Shown here piece by piece: positions 6,611 to 15,356 of a stretch of 39,072 nucleotides of DNA. Under the pieces are notes generated by a model that searched no databases, was not told the DNA's origin, and was given only the letters and a program-made list of their open reading frames with translations. This DNA is from Rikenellaceae bacterium (GTDB lineage Bacteria; Bacteroidota; Bacteroidia; Bacteroidales; UBA932). The number at the start of each line of letters is the position of its first letter. The stretch's first letter is position 1. The position numbers and the translations under genes were made by a program. Location: NCBI GenBank assembly GCA_022777205.1, contig JALFGP010000024.1, positions 1 through 39,072 on the forward strand, in the 5' to 3' direction.

Positions 6611-9433
6611 ATGAAAAAGGTATTTACATTGTTATTGTCCCTGGTTTTTGCGATGGGACTGTATGCAGCGCCTCGGGTTTTCAGCATTGCAGGTGCGGTT
6701 GTGGATGCCGCTTCAGGAGAGCCGGTGGCCGGTGCGGCAGTGCGGCTCGGCTCCGAATATCTATGGACAATCACAGACGCAAAAGGGCGGTTCCATTTCG
6801 AAAACGTATATCAGGGCAAATATTCCGCAGAAGCATCCTGCCTCGGATATGTGAGCCAATCCATTGAAATAGACCTCATTAAAAATCTGGACTCACTGAC
6901 CTTCCGGCTACACCCGAATTCCCTCGCCCTTGAGGAAGTGACAGTAACAGCCCAAAGGCCCAAAGACGGCTTGAACACCTCCCGCAACATAGGCCGAGAT
7001 GCGCTGGACCATCTGCAGATGTCCAATATGTCCGACATAGCAGCCCTGCTTCCGGGAGGGAAAACAGTCAATCCTGACCTCACCTCCAACAACATCCTGT
7101 CCCTCAGGGACGGAGGGCAGAGCATAGGCAACGCAGCCTTCGGCACGGTGGTGGAAATCGATGGAGTACGCTTCGGCAACAATGCTTCCCTCAATGAACC
7201 CTCAGGAGTCGGCACCAGGAGCGTGGCAGTGGAGAACATCGAATCCATAGAAGTCGTAACCGGTGTCCCATCAGCAGAATACGGCGATTTGTCCAGCGGA
7301 TTGATCAAGATAAACACCAAGAAAGGACGCACTCCGGTCAACATCACATTTTCCGTAAACCCGAGGACCTGGCAGATATCCGCATCCAAGGGCATAGACC
7401 TGCAGAAGGAAAACGGAGTGCTGAATGTCAGCGGCGAATGGGCAAGAGCAGTGAAGAAACTCACCTCACCTTACGAATCCTACACAAGGGGCAATTTAGG
7501 TCTCACCTACAGCAACACCTTCCGCAAGGTGCTCCGTCTTGAGGCTGGCATCAACGGAAACATAGGAGGAATGAACAGCAAGGACGACCCCGATGCCTTC
7601 AAGGGAGAGTATCAGAAAGCGCGCGAAAATGTCCTGATGGCAAATGCGAAACTCACCTGGCTGCTCAACAAGCCCTGGATAACCAACCTCCAGGCAGATG
7701 CATCAGTCAATTTCGTGGACAACCTCTCCCTCTACCACAAATACGAATCCCGCAGTTCGGTACAACCTTCGGTTCACTCTGAAAAAGAAGGCTACTATCT
7801 GGCAGACCGGCTCCCCCTCAGCTATTTCTCAGACCAGGTCGTGGATTCCAAAGAACTCGATTTCGCAGCTTCTCTCAAATACAATTGGCACCGCAGATGG
7901 AATGAAGTCAAATCTTCGCTCAAGGCGGGTGTGCAATGGAAGGCCAACGGCAATGCAGGACAGGGAGAATACTATATGGACCCGTCACTTGCTCCTACCG
8001 GCTACCGGCCGAGGCCCTACTCCGACTATCCCTTTATGCACAATCTTGCAGCCTATGCGGAAGAGCTCCTGACCGTGCCGGTGGGAAAAACCAGTCTGGA
8101 ACTGATGGCGGGGCTCAGGCTTGAGAACGTGTTCATACGCAACTCCGTCTATAAGCACAAGACCACACTCTCCCCTCGTCTCAACCTCAAATGGAACTTC
8201 GGTGAAAATGTTTCCCTGCGCGGCGGATGGGGCGTGACCGAAAAGTTGCCGTCCTACTATGTGCTCTACCCCAAACAGGAATACAGGGACATACTCACCT
8301 TCGGATTTTCGCACGGAGATTCTGTCTCCTATATATATTATACCCAACCATATAAACTCACCACCAATCCCGATTTGAAGTGGCAGAAGAACTACAATTC
8401 GGAGATCGGTCTGGATGCTTCCTTCTGCGGGATGAAAGTCTCCCTTGCCGGATTCTATAACATCACCCGAGGATGCTACAACTACCTCAGTGTCTATACG
8501 CCTTTCTCCTACAACATACTCAGGCAGCCAGACGGTTACACTATGCCTTCCGAAGCCTCCATCAAGGTGGACAGCCAGACAGGAGAGGTCTTCATCAAGG
8601 GCACGGAAGATGACAATTGGACCCCGATGGAATTGAAAGTCACGGACAGGACATTCGTGAAGTCGCAACAGCAGAACAACGGAGCTGACATAAAGAGGGC
8701 CGGACTGGAGATGACAATGGATTTCCCGGAAATAAGGCCCATCCGCACCACATTCAGGCTGGATGCATCCTACACCTGGACCGGATATGTCAATGAGCAG
8801 CTGTCCTATTACTACCTCAACGGAAGGTCGCACACCTCCCTGCCGGACAGGTCCTATCAGTATGTGGGAATATATGCCAACGGGGGCAGCAGCAATGCAG
8901 TATCAAACGGGAAAATCACACATTCGCTCGATGCGAACCTCACTGCCATCACACATATACCCCAAATACGGCTCATTATCACCTGCAGGCTTGAGATGGC
9001 CCTGCTTCGACTCAGCCGCAATATCTCGGAATTTAATGGCAGCACCTACGCCTACACCTGCAGCGAAACCGGCATAGAGCCTACCGGAGGCGACATTTAT
9101 GGAGGCAACAGCTACACTGCCGTAAGACCGGTAGCCTATGTGGACCTGGACGGAAACACGCACCCGTTCACAGATGCTGAAGCCGCCGACCCCGAGTTCC
9201 AGAGCCTCATACTCAAATCCGCCAACGCCTACACCTTTGCTCAGGACGGCTACGGAGCATATATGAGCGCCAACATAAGCGTAACCAAGGAAATAGGTGA
9301 CCACGTGTCGGTATCCTTCTTCGCCAACAACTTCACCAATTCGAGGATGGCGGTCAAGTCAATGGCGACAGGAGTCAGCGCAATATTCACCCCGTCTTTC
9401 TACTATGGTCTCACCTGCCGTCTTAAATTCTGA
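6611..9433 (+). CDS. TonB-dependent outer-membrane receptor with carboxypeptidase-D-like N-terminal domain
   Basis: A 940-residue outer-membrane active transporter. A signal peptide (1-20, MKKVFTLLLSLVFAMG) leads to a carboxypeptidase-D-regulatory-like beta-sandwich (about 24-105). A TonB-box-like LEEVTVTAQ follows, then a plug domain with an ID-GVRF / IESIEVVTGVPSAEYG segment, and a long barrel ending in phenylalanine (RLKF). It lacks the length and the neighbouring SusD of a classical SusC. The next two genes are a DUF4876 lipoprotein and a DUF6850 barrel, a trio I recognise from other Bacteroidota whose cargo is, to my knowledge, not established. It starts just after a terminator and candidate promoter and is one nucleotide from the next gene. 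Substrate cannot be read from the sequence. Confidence 0.9.
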   Translation: MKKVFTLLLSLVFAMGLYAAPRVFSIAGAVVDAASGEPVAGAAVRLGSEYLWTITDAKGRFHFENVYQGKYSAEASCLGYVSQSIEIDLIKNLDSLTFRLHPNSLALEEVTVTAQRPKDGLNTSRNIGRDALDHLQMSNMSDIAALLPGGKTVNPDLTSNNILSLRDGGQSIGNAAFGTVVEIDGVRFGNNASLNEPSGVGTRSVAVENIESIEVVTGVPSAEYGDLSSGLIKINTKKGRTPVNITFSVNPRTWQISASKGIDLQKENGVLNVSGEWARAVKKLTSPYESYTRGNLGLTYSNTFRKVLRLEAGINGNIGGMNSKDDPDAFKGEYQKARENVLMANAKLTWLLNKPWITNLQADASVNFVDNLSLYHKYESRSSVQPSVHSEKEGYYLADRLPLSYFSDQVVDSKELDFAASLKYNWHRRWNEVKSSLKAGVQWKANGNAGQGEYYMDPSLAPTGYRPRPYSDYPFMHNLAAYAEELLTVPVGKTSLELMAGLRLENVFIRNSVYKHKTTLSPRLNLKWNFGENVSLRGGWGVTEKLPSYYVLYPKQEYRDILTFGFSHGDSVSYIYYTQPYKLTTNPDLKWQKNYNSEIGLDASFCGMKVSLAGFYNITRGCYNYLSVYTPFSYNILRQPDGYTMPSEASIKVDSQTGEVFIKGTEDDNWTPMELKVTDRTFVKSQQQNNGADIKRAGLEMTMDFPEIRPIRTTFRLDASYTWTGYVNEQLSYYYLNGRSHTSLPDRSYQYVGIYANGGSSNAVSNGKITHSLDANLTAITHIPQIRLIITCRLEMALLRLSRNISEFNGSTYAYTCSETGIEPTGGDIYGGNSYTAVRPVAYVDLDGNTHPFTDAEAADPEFQSLILKSANAYTFAQDGYGAYMSANISVTKEIGDHVSVSFFANNFTNSRMAVKSMATGVSAIFTPSFYYGLTCRLKF

Positions 9434-9434
9434 A

Positions 9435-10679
9435 ATGATGATGAAGAAGTTCACATATATGCTCCTTGCGCTGATTGTTGCCTCTTCCTGCCTGAATCTG
9501 GACAGGTTCAATCCGTATTCCGATGATATTCATAGTCTTACAATATCGCTCAGTCTTGAAGACGGGACTGCAGCAGCCGGAGTCAGCATAAACGTGGAAG
9601 ACATAATGAACGGGAACAGTTTCACAGGTGAGTCTGATGAGAAAGGAAGGGCTGTATTCTCCCTGGTCAACGGCCTTTACCGCATACGGGTCAATTGCCA
9701 AATCGGACAATTGCTCTACAACGGGACACTTGACAGAGTAAGGCTGTCCGGACAAGAGGAAAGCAAATCCCTGATCTTGTCCAAGGTGGTGTTGAGCGAT
9801 TTGGTAATCAAGGAAATATATTGCGGAGGTTGCAAGAAATTACCTCAAGATGGGGATTATCAATGTGACAAATACATCATCATCCACAACAATTCCAAAG
9901 AAACAGTACATCTGGACAGTCTGTGCCTGGGGATGTACTCCCCCTACAACTCCAACTCCAACAATCCTTGGGTAAGCAAAAACTCGGAAGGCAACATCGT
10001 CTATAAGGACTTTGTGCCGGCTGCCGATGCAATATGGCAATTCCCCGGAGACGGCAGCAAATTCCCTCTGGAACCGGGCCAGGATGCCGTCATCGCAGTG
10101 AACGGAGCAATAGACCACAGCGCCCAGTACCCTCTGTCTGTCAATCTCAACAATGAAGATTATTTTGTCTGCTACAATACCACCTATTTCCCCAACACTT
10201 CTTACCATCCGGCTCCGGGGGACAAAATCCGTCAGGACCACATACTTGAGGTGGTGGTGAAGACCGGAATCGGCAACGCATATCCCCTTTCAATCAACTC
10301 GCCGGCGGTGGTAATTTTCAAGTGCAAGGGTATGAGCGCCAAGGAATTCACACAACTTGCCGGGAGCATACAATACATCCCGGGTTCGACTTCCCTGAAA
10401 GTGCTCTGCGTGCCTATAGATTGGGTGCTGGATGCAGTGGAGGTGTTCAACGGACAGTCTTCGGGCAATATGAAAAGGGTTGCTCCTGTGCTGGATGCCG
10501 GTTATGTAACGCTGGAAGGCAGTTATATGGGACACTCGCTGGTGAGGAAAAAAGATGAGGAAAAGAGTGCGGAAGCCGGATACGAAGTGCTCCTGGATAC
10601 GAACAATTCGTCGAAAGATTTTTACGAATCGAAGACAGCTCTGCTCCACAACGCCGGGGAGGGCGGAGGCAATGAATAA
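9435..10679 (+). CDS. DUF4876-type lipoprotein
   Basis: A 414-residue lipoprotein. The signal sequence ends in the lipobox VASSC with Cys19. Residues 34-118 resemble a CnaB/carboxypeptidase-regulatory beta-sandwich (ISLSLEDGTAAAGV, then SDEKGRAVFSLVNGLYRIRV). Residues 121-170 (VIKEIYCGGC, DKYIIIHNNS, VHLDSLCLG) match the DUF4876 pattern as I know it and also the layout of a lamin-tail-like domain. A CxxC pair (Cys130, Cys133) with Cys144 and Cys164 nearby is notable. Three successive ATGs (9435, 9438, 9441) could start it. The gene is one nucleotide after the receptor and overlaps the next gene by 8 nt, so it is probably the partner lipoprotein of the receptor, at the outer membrane. Its function is unknown. 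Confidence 0.8.
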   Translation: MMMKKFTYMLLALIVASSCLNLDRFNPYSDDIHSLTISLSLEDGTAAAGVSINVEDIMNGNSFTGESDEKGRAVFSLVNGLYRIRVNCQIGQLLYNGTLDRVRLSGQEESKSLILSKVVLSDLVIKEIYCGGCKKLPQDGDYQCDKYIIIHNNSKETVHLDSLCLGMYSPYNSNSNNPWVSKNSEGNIVYKDFVPAADAIWQFPGDGSKFPLEPGQDAVIAVNGAIDHSAQYPLSVNLNNEDYFVCYNTTYFPNTSYHPAPGDKIRQDHILEVVVKTGIGNAYPLSINSPAVVIFKCKGMSAKEFTQLAGSIQYIPGSTSLKVLCVPIDWVLDAVEVFNGQSSGNMKRVAPVLDAGYVTLEGSYMGHSLVRKKDEEKSAEAGYEVLLDTNNSSKDFYESKTALLHNAGEGGGNE

Positions 10680-12183
10680 GAGATTTTACATAACGGCTAT
10701 GGTTCTGGTGAGCCTTGTCGCCTGTTGGGGAAACACAGCCGCTGCCCAAGATTTTGAAGCCGTGTCGGGGAGGAATCTCTGGAACTCGGGAGACAATGTT
10801 ACCGGCATTGCCCAGGACAGTACAAGTGTCTCATACGCAGAGATTTACGCAGGAGGAAAGTCCGGAGGTTTCCACAGTTATGGTGATGCATCCTCATTCT
10901 GGAAAGCCGGAGCGGTCGCAGAATCAATACTGCACGCCGGGAAATTTTCATTCACCGGGAAGTTTGCATTCGAACAGTGGCAGGGAAAGGATATGTACGG
11001 TTCCATATTCCTGCAGCCGGGGTTCTACCCCATTGATGTGCTGGAGTTTACCCCCGGAGTGAAGTCTATGCAGAAATACATTGTCAATGGAGGTCTTTCC
11101 TACAATCTGGACAAGTGCTGGAGACTGGGAGTGGCTGTGGATTTCGATGCGACGAACCTTGCAAAGCGCAAGGACCTCAGATATACCGATTACAGGCTTG
11201 ACGTGAGCATACGACCTGCCTTTATGTGGCACAAGGGAGATTGGGCGGCAGGAGTCAGCGCAGTGCTCGGCAAGAACAGTGAGACAGCTGCTGCGGAGGT
11301 GGTGGGCACGGTGGAATCCACCTATTATGCCTTCATCGACAAGGGTCTTATGTATGGCCGTTATGAGAGTTGGGAAGGCAGCGGAATCCACCTGAGCGAG
11401 GCCGGAGTCAGCGGCTTGCCTCTCAGGGAGGTATTCGCCGGAATTGCCGTGCAGATGTCCTGGAAAGGCCTTTTTGCACAACTCGGCTATGATAGGAGCT
11501 TCGGAAAGGCCGGAGAAAAGGATTACATCTGGTTCGAGTTTCCTGCCGACAGGGTGCACGGAAACATTTCAGGAAAGATAAACTCAGGCAAGGGAGAGCA
11601 TTTCCTGCGGCTGGAGTTCTGCAACAGATTCCTCAGCAATACCGAACACATACTTGAGAAAAAGACTGAAAACGGTGTGCCTGTGGTCGAGAGGCAGGCT
11701 TCGAACGTTATTCTGCGCAAGAACAGCCTTGAAATGCATCCCGAATATGAATATAGGAGTGATTTCTGGGAATTGAAATTGACAGCGGACGGGCTATGGC
11801 ATCGCGGTATTGGTTCTCAGATGTATCCGTTTGCAGTTCAGCAGGATATGGTGAATTGCAGAACCGCAATCAAGGCGGTGATTCATCCGTGGATTTTCGA
11901 CGTGGGGGCTGAAATCAGAGCCGGGAAGGGACTTCTGAGGGAAAGGAGCAGCCTGGTGGAAAGCACGGATGGGCAAGTCCCGGACAGGATTGAGAGCCAC
12001 TTTGATTGGACTGCGGCATTCGTCAGGACCCCGTGGATGGGCGGGAGTTTATTCCTCAGGTGCCGGTTCTGGAAGGGTATGTATGTGAAGGCTGATGCGG
12101 GTGCGGATTGTGCATTGCTCAGGAGCCTGCCTTTCGGGCACCTCAGATGGGGTGGAAATATAGTTTTGGGATATCAATTTTAA
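10672..12183 (+). CDS. DUF6850-type outer-membrane beta-barrel protein
   Basis: A 503-residue protein with a signal peptide ending near residue 25 (NTAAAQ). The rest is rich in alternating, aromatic-ended beta strands and closes with GYQF; a terminal phenylalanine is typical of barrel insertion. Segments LWNSGDNVTGI, SYAEIYAG, MYGSIFLQPGFYPIDVLEF and AKRKDLRYTDY match the DUF6850 family as I recall it, which occurs beside TonB receptors and DUF4876 lipoproteins. The ATG at 10672 overlaps the lipoprotein stop and is preceded by GGAGG only 2 nt upstream, within a run of glycine codons. hisG begins 9 nt after its stop. Role unknown; the linkage implies it serves the same uptake system. Confidence 0.78.
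   Translation: MNKRFYITAMVLVSLVACWGNTAAAQDFEAVSGRNLWNSGDNVTGIAQDSTSVSYAEIYAGGKSGGFHSYGDASSFWKAGAVAESILHAGKFSFTGKFAFEQWQGKDMYGSIFLQPGFYPIDVLEFTPGVKSMQKYIVNGGLSYNLDKCWRLGVAVDFDATNLAKRKDLRYTDYRLDVSIRPAFMWHKGDWAAGVSAVLGKNSETAAAEVVGTVESTYYAFIDKGLMYGRYESWEGSGIHLSEAGVSGLPLREVFAGIAVQMSWKGLFAQLGYDRSFGKAGEKDYIWFEFPADRVHGNISGKINSGKGEHFLRLEFCNRFLSNTEHILEKKTENGVPVVERQASNVILRKNSLEMHPEYEYRSDFWELKLTADGLWHRGIGSQMYPFAVQQDMVNCRTAIKAVIHPWIFDVGAEIRAGKGLLRERSSLVESTDGQVPDRIESHFDWTAAFVRTPWMGGSLFLRCRFWKGMYVKADAGADCALLRSLPFGHLRWGGNIVLGYQF
12161..12168 (+). promoter_or_regulatory. Candidate -7 element of an internal his promoter
   Basis: TAGTTTTG is an exact TAnnTTTG match inside the last codons of the DUF6850 gene, 25 nt before the hisG ATG. 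No TTTG-like element lies 19-21 nt upstream, so this is only a half-promoter. It is the only sign of separate his transcription that I see. Confidence 0.25.
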
Positions 12184-12192
12184 TTAATATTT

Positions 12193-13041
12193 ATGAGAAT
12201 AGCTATTCAATCCAAAGGACGGCTTAACGAAGAAAGCCTTGCTTTGCTCAACGAGATAGGCATTGAGGTGGACAGTTCCAAAAGGAAATATCTGACCAAG
12301 GCCTGCAACTTCCCGGTGGAACTCCTCAACCTCAGGGACGATGACATACCCTCAGTTGTGGCAAACGGTTCTGCCACCTTGGGCATAGTGGGTCTGAACG
12401 AAGTGGAGGAGAAGGGCTGCGATGTGGAAATCGTGGACAGACTGGGCTTCGGGGCCTGCCGGCTTTGCCTTGCCATACCCAAGACGGAAATCTACAACGG
12501 GCCTGAGTATTTTCGCGGGAAAAGAATTGCCACCTCATATCCCAATATTCTCAAGCGCTTCCTCGACTCCAAAGGAGTGAAGGCGGAGGTGGAGGTCATA
12601 ACCGGGTCAGTCGAAATTGCTCCGGCGGCCGGTATTGCGGATGCCATCTTCGACATAGTTTCCTCCGGAAGCACTCTTGTGGCCAACAGTCTCAAGGAAG
12701 TGGAGACAGTTCTGGAGTCAGAGGCAGTGCTGATTTGCAGAAAGGACATAAGCGTGGAAGACCGGCAGATTCTGGAAGAAATACGCTTCAGGATGGACTC
12801 GGCAAAAATCAGTCGGGGCAAGAAGTACATTCTTATGAACATTCCGGAGGCCTCGCTTGAGGAAGCGGTAAAGATACTCCCTGCAATGCGCAGTCCGACC
12901 GTGATGCCTCTTGCTGCAAAAGGCTGGTGCTCACTGCATTCAGTCGTGGACAACGACAAACTTTGGGAGAAAGTGCGCCAACTCAAGGCCATAGGGGCCG
13001 AAGGGATACTGGTGCTCAATGTGGACAAGATAATTCCTTAA
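12193..13041 (+). CDS. hisG: ATP phosphoribosyltransferase, long form
   Basis: First and committed step of histidine synthesis: PRPP plus ATP gives phosphoribosyl-ATP. Its 282 residues include the catalytic periplasmic-binding-like domains (MRIAIQSKGRL at the start, GLNEVEEKG, and the PRPP-binding stretch VEVITGSVEIAPAAGIADAIFD). A C-terminal ACT-like HisG_C domain follows (about 210-282, with PTVMPLA and GILVLNVDK). The long form is a hexamer inhibited by histidine through the C-terminal domain and needs no HisZ, and none is present here. It starts 9 nt after the DUF6850 gene and ends 3 nt before hisD. Confidence 0.97.
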   Translation: MRIAIQSKGRLNEESLALLNEIGIEVDSSKRKYLTKACNFPVELLNLRDDDIPSVVANGSATLGIVGLNEVEEKGCDVEIVDRLGFGACRLCLAIPKTEIYNGPEYFRGKRIATSYPNILKRFLDSKGVKAEVEVITGSVEIAPAAGIADAIFDIVSSGSTLVANSLKEVETVLESEAVLICRKDISVEDRQILEEIRFRMDSAKISRGKKYILMNIPEASLEEAVKILPAMRSPTVMPLAAKGWCSLHSVVDNDKLWEKVRQLKAIGAEGILVLNVDKIIP

Positions 13042-13044
13042 GTT

Positions 13045-14334
13045 ATGGAAATTTACGTTAATCCGGACAAAGAATTGGAGCCCGGGCTATGCCTGCGCCC
13101 ATCCACGGACAATCCCCTCGTGCAGGAAAGGGTTGCCGGTATCCTGGAACGGGTGAAGAAGGATGGAGACTCTGCCCTTAAAGCACTTGCACGTGAAATC
13201 GACGGTCTTGAAATTGAGTCTCTGGAGTGCTCCGGGGACGAATTTGCAGAGGCTGCCTCTCTGGTGCCGGAGGAGGTGAAAACTGCGATAACGCGGGCTG
13301 CCTCAAATATCCGGGCATTCCACGAGGCCCAGATGCCTTCCGAACTGGACATCTGCACGGAAAAGGATGTCAGGTGCGTACAAAGGCCTGTGGCTGTGGA
13401 AAGGGTCGGACTCTATATTCCGGGAGGTTCCGCTCCCCTCTTCTCGACCGTGCTTATGCTGGCCATTCCCGCAAGGATTGCCGGTTGCCGGGAAATCGTA
13501 CTCTGCACCCCCGCCTCAAGAGAAAGCGGTAAAGTGGCTCCAGAAGTGCTTTATGCTGCTGAATTTTGTGGAGTGGACAAGGTCTATAAGGTAGGAGGAG
13601 CCCAGGCCATTGCTGCAATGGCATACGGGACGGAGAGCATAGGGAAGGTCAACAAGATATTCGGCCCGGGAAATCAATATGTTACGGCAGCCAAACAGCT
13701 TATAGGCAATCGCCAGACAGCCATAGACCTTCCGGCCGGGCCTTCGGAAGTGATGGTGCTGGCTGACGGGACTGCGGTGCCGGCTTTTGTGGCTGCGGAT
13801 CTTCTGTCGCAGGCTGAACACGGGCCGGACAGCCAAGTGATGCTGGTCTGCAATTCGGAGGAGTTTGCACGGGAGGTGATGCAGGAAGTGGACAGGCAGA
13901 AGACCCTGCTCCCCCGCTGCACCATTGCAGACAAGGCATTGACCTCCAGCAAGGCCATCATATACACCGGTCCGGATGCACGGGAAAGGATGACAGCCTT
14001 TTCTAATGAATATGCCCCTGAACATCTTATTCTTGCCGTCAGCGACCCTTGGGAACTTGCCGGGAGAATCACGGCTGCCGGAAGCATATTCATAGGCAAT
14101 TACTCCCCCGAAAGTGCAGGAGATTATGCTTCCGGGACCAACCACACCCTGCCCACCTGTGCCTGGGCCAAGTCTTTCAGCGGAGTGAACATCGACAGTT
14201 TTCTCAAGAAGGTGACCATTCAGGAAATTACCCGGGAAGGACTTTCCGCATTGGGCGGCACAATCTGGACAATGGCTGAGGCAGAAGGGCTTCAGGCACA
14301 CGCTAATGCTGTTAAAATACGCTTGGAAAAATGA
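13045..14334 (+). CDS. hisD: Histidinol dehydrogenase
   Basis: Catalyses the last two steps, L-histidinol to L-histidine, with NAD and a bound zinc. Its 429 residues are the standard length. Visible family signatures are VGLYIPGGSAPLFSTVLM, the GGAQAIAAMAYGT loop, NKIFGPGNQYV, IDLPAGPSEVMVLAD, the zinc/substrate region LLSQAEHGPDSQ, and the catalytic Glu-His in YAPEHLIL. It ends in TGA overlapping the hisC ATG by four nucleotides, the first of four such overlaps in this operon. Confidence 0.98.
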   Translation: MEIYVNPDKELEPGLCLRPSTDNPLVQERVAGILERVKKDGDSALKALAREIDGLEIESLECSGDEFAEAASLVPEEVKTAITRAASNIRAFHEAQMPSELDICTEKDVRCVQRPVAVERVGLYIPGGSAPLFSTVLMLAIPARIAGCREIVLCTPASRESGKVAPEVLYAAEFCGVDKVYKVGGAQAIAAMAYGTESIGKVNKIFGPGNQYVTAAKQLIGNRQTAIDLPAGPSEVMVLADGTAVPAFVAADLLSQAEHGPDSQVMLVCNSEEFAREVMQEVDRQKTLLPRCTIADKALTSSKAIIYTGPDARERMTAFSNEYAPEHLILAVSDPWELAGRITAAGSIFIGNYSPESAGDYASGTNHTLPTCAWAKSFSGVNIDSFLKKVTIQEITREGLSALGGTIWTMAEAEGLQAHANAVKIRLEK

Positions 14335-15356
14335 AAGGAATCGACAGACTGGTCAGGCGCAACATTGCTGAATTGACCCCCTACAGTACTGCCAGAGATG
14401 AATATGAAGGGGCGCTGGGAGTATTTCTCGACGCAAATGAAAGCCCCTATCCCAACGGCTGGAACCGTTATCCGGACCCTCACCAGAAAAAACTCAAGCA
14501 GAGGATATCGGAGTTGAAAGGAATACCTGTCGGGAACATTTTTCTGGGCAACGGCAGCGATGAGGCTATAGACCTGCTGCTAAGGGTGTTCTGCAATCCG
14601 GGCAAGGACAATGTGGTGGCGATTTCCCCAAGTTACGGGATGTATGAGGTAGCCGCCCAAATCAACGACATCGAAGTGCGCAAGGTGCCTCTCGGAGAGG
14701 ATTTTGCCCTTGACAGGGAGGCCCTGCTTGCTGCAACAGATGCCCAGACAAAGTTGATGTTCATTTGCTCGCCCAACAATCCCACAGGCAATGCGTTCAG
14801 CAACAGCGAGTTGCTCTCCTTGGCCGAAGCCTTTGACGGGATACTGGTTGTGGATGAGGCCTATATTGATTTCAGCAAAGTGGGTAGTCTAGCGCCACGG
14901 GTTGCAGAAATGGACAATGTGGTAGTGCTGCAGACAATGAGCAAGGCGGCAGGAATGGCGGGTCTGAGGTTGGGTATGGCATTTTCCAACACCCGGATCA
15001 TAGAACTTATGTCTATGATCAAATATCCCTACAACTTGAGCCAGGCCACACAGGAACTTGCTTTGCAGAATCTGGAAGAGTCCTATAAATGGAAAATCGA
15101 TGAAACCATAACGGAACGCACCAGGGTGGCAGAGGCCCTCAGATGCACGGCTGGAGTGCTGAAAGTCTGGGACAGCGAGGCCAACTTCCTGCTGGTCAAG
15201 GTGAAAGATGCAGACCTCGTGTATGAAAGGCTGATCGGAGGCGGAGTGATAGTGAGAAACCGCAACAAGGTGCCAGGATGCCTTGGCTGTCTCAGGATAA
15301 GCATAGGCACACCAAAGGAAAACGACATTCTTCTGAAACTTATGCAAGAACTATGA
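14331..15356 (+). CDS. hisC: Histidinol-phosphate aminotransferase
   Basis: A PLP-dependent class I/II aminotransferase that converts imidazole-acetol phosphate to histidinol phosphate using glutamate. It has 341 residues, with DANESPYPNGWNRYPDP near the N-terminus, the LGNGSDEAIDLL loop that contacts the PLP phosphate, SPNNPTGN, VVDEAYIDF (the aspartate that pairs with the PLP ring nitrogen) and the Schiff-base lysine Lys205 in TMSKAAGMAGLRLG. Four-nucleotide ATGA overlaps join it to hisD and hisB, suggesting translational coupling. Confidence 0.97.
   Translation: MKGIDRLVRRNIAELTPYSTARDEYEGALGVFLDANESPYPNGWNRYPDPHQKKLKQRISELKGIPVGNIFLGNGSDEAIDLLLRVFCNPGKDNVVAISPSYGMYEVAAQINDIEVRKVPLGEDFALDREALLAATDAQTKLMFICSPNNPTGNAFSNSELLSLAEAFDGILVVDEAYIDFSKVGSLAPRVAEMDNVVVLQTMSKAAGMAGLRLGMAFSNTRIIELMSMIKYPYNLSQATQELALQNLEESYKWKIDETITERTRVAEALRCTAGVLKVWDSEANFLLVKVKDADLVYERLIGGGVIVRNRNKVPGCLGCLRISIGTPKENDILLKLMQEL

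Noticed and set aside
4518..12183. GH97 plus TonB receptor as a starch-type polysaccharide utilisation locus
   Set aside because: There is no SusD, the receptor is followed by DUF4876/DUF6850 genes, and a strong terminator at 6533-6561 separates the glycosidase from the receptor.
12184..12192. His leader peptide, attenuator or T-box before hisG
   Set aside because: Only 9 nt separate hisG from the preceding gene, so no leader can fit there; nothing similar is visible in the end of the DUF6850 gene.
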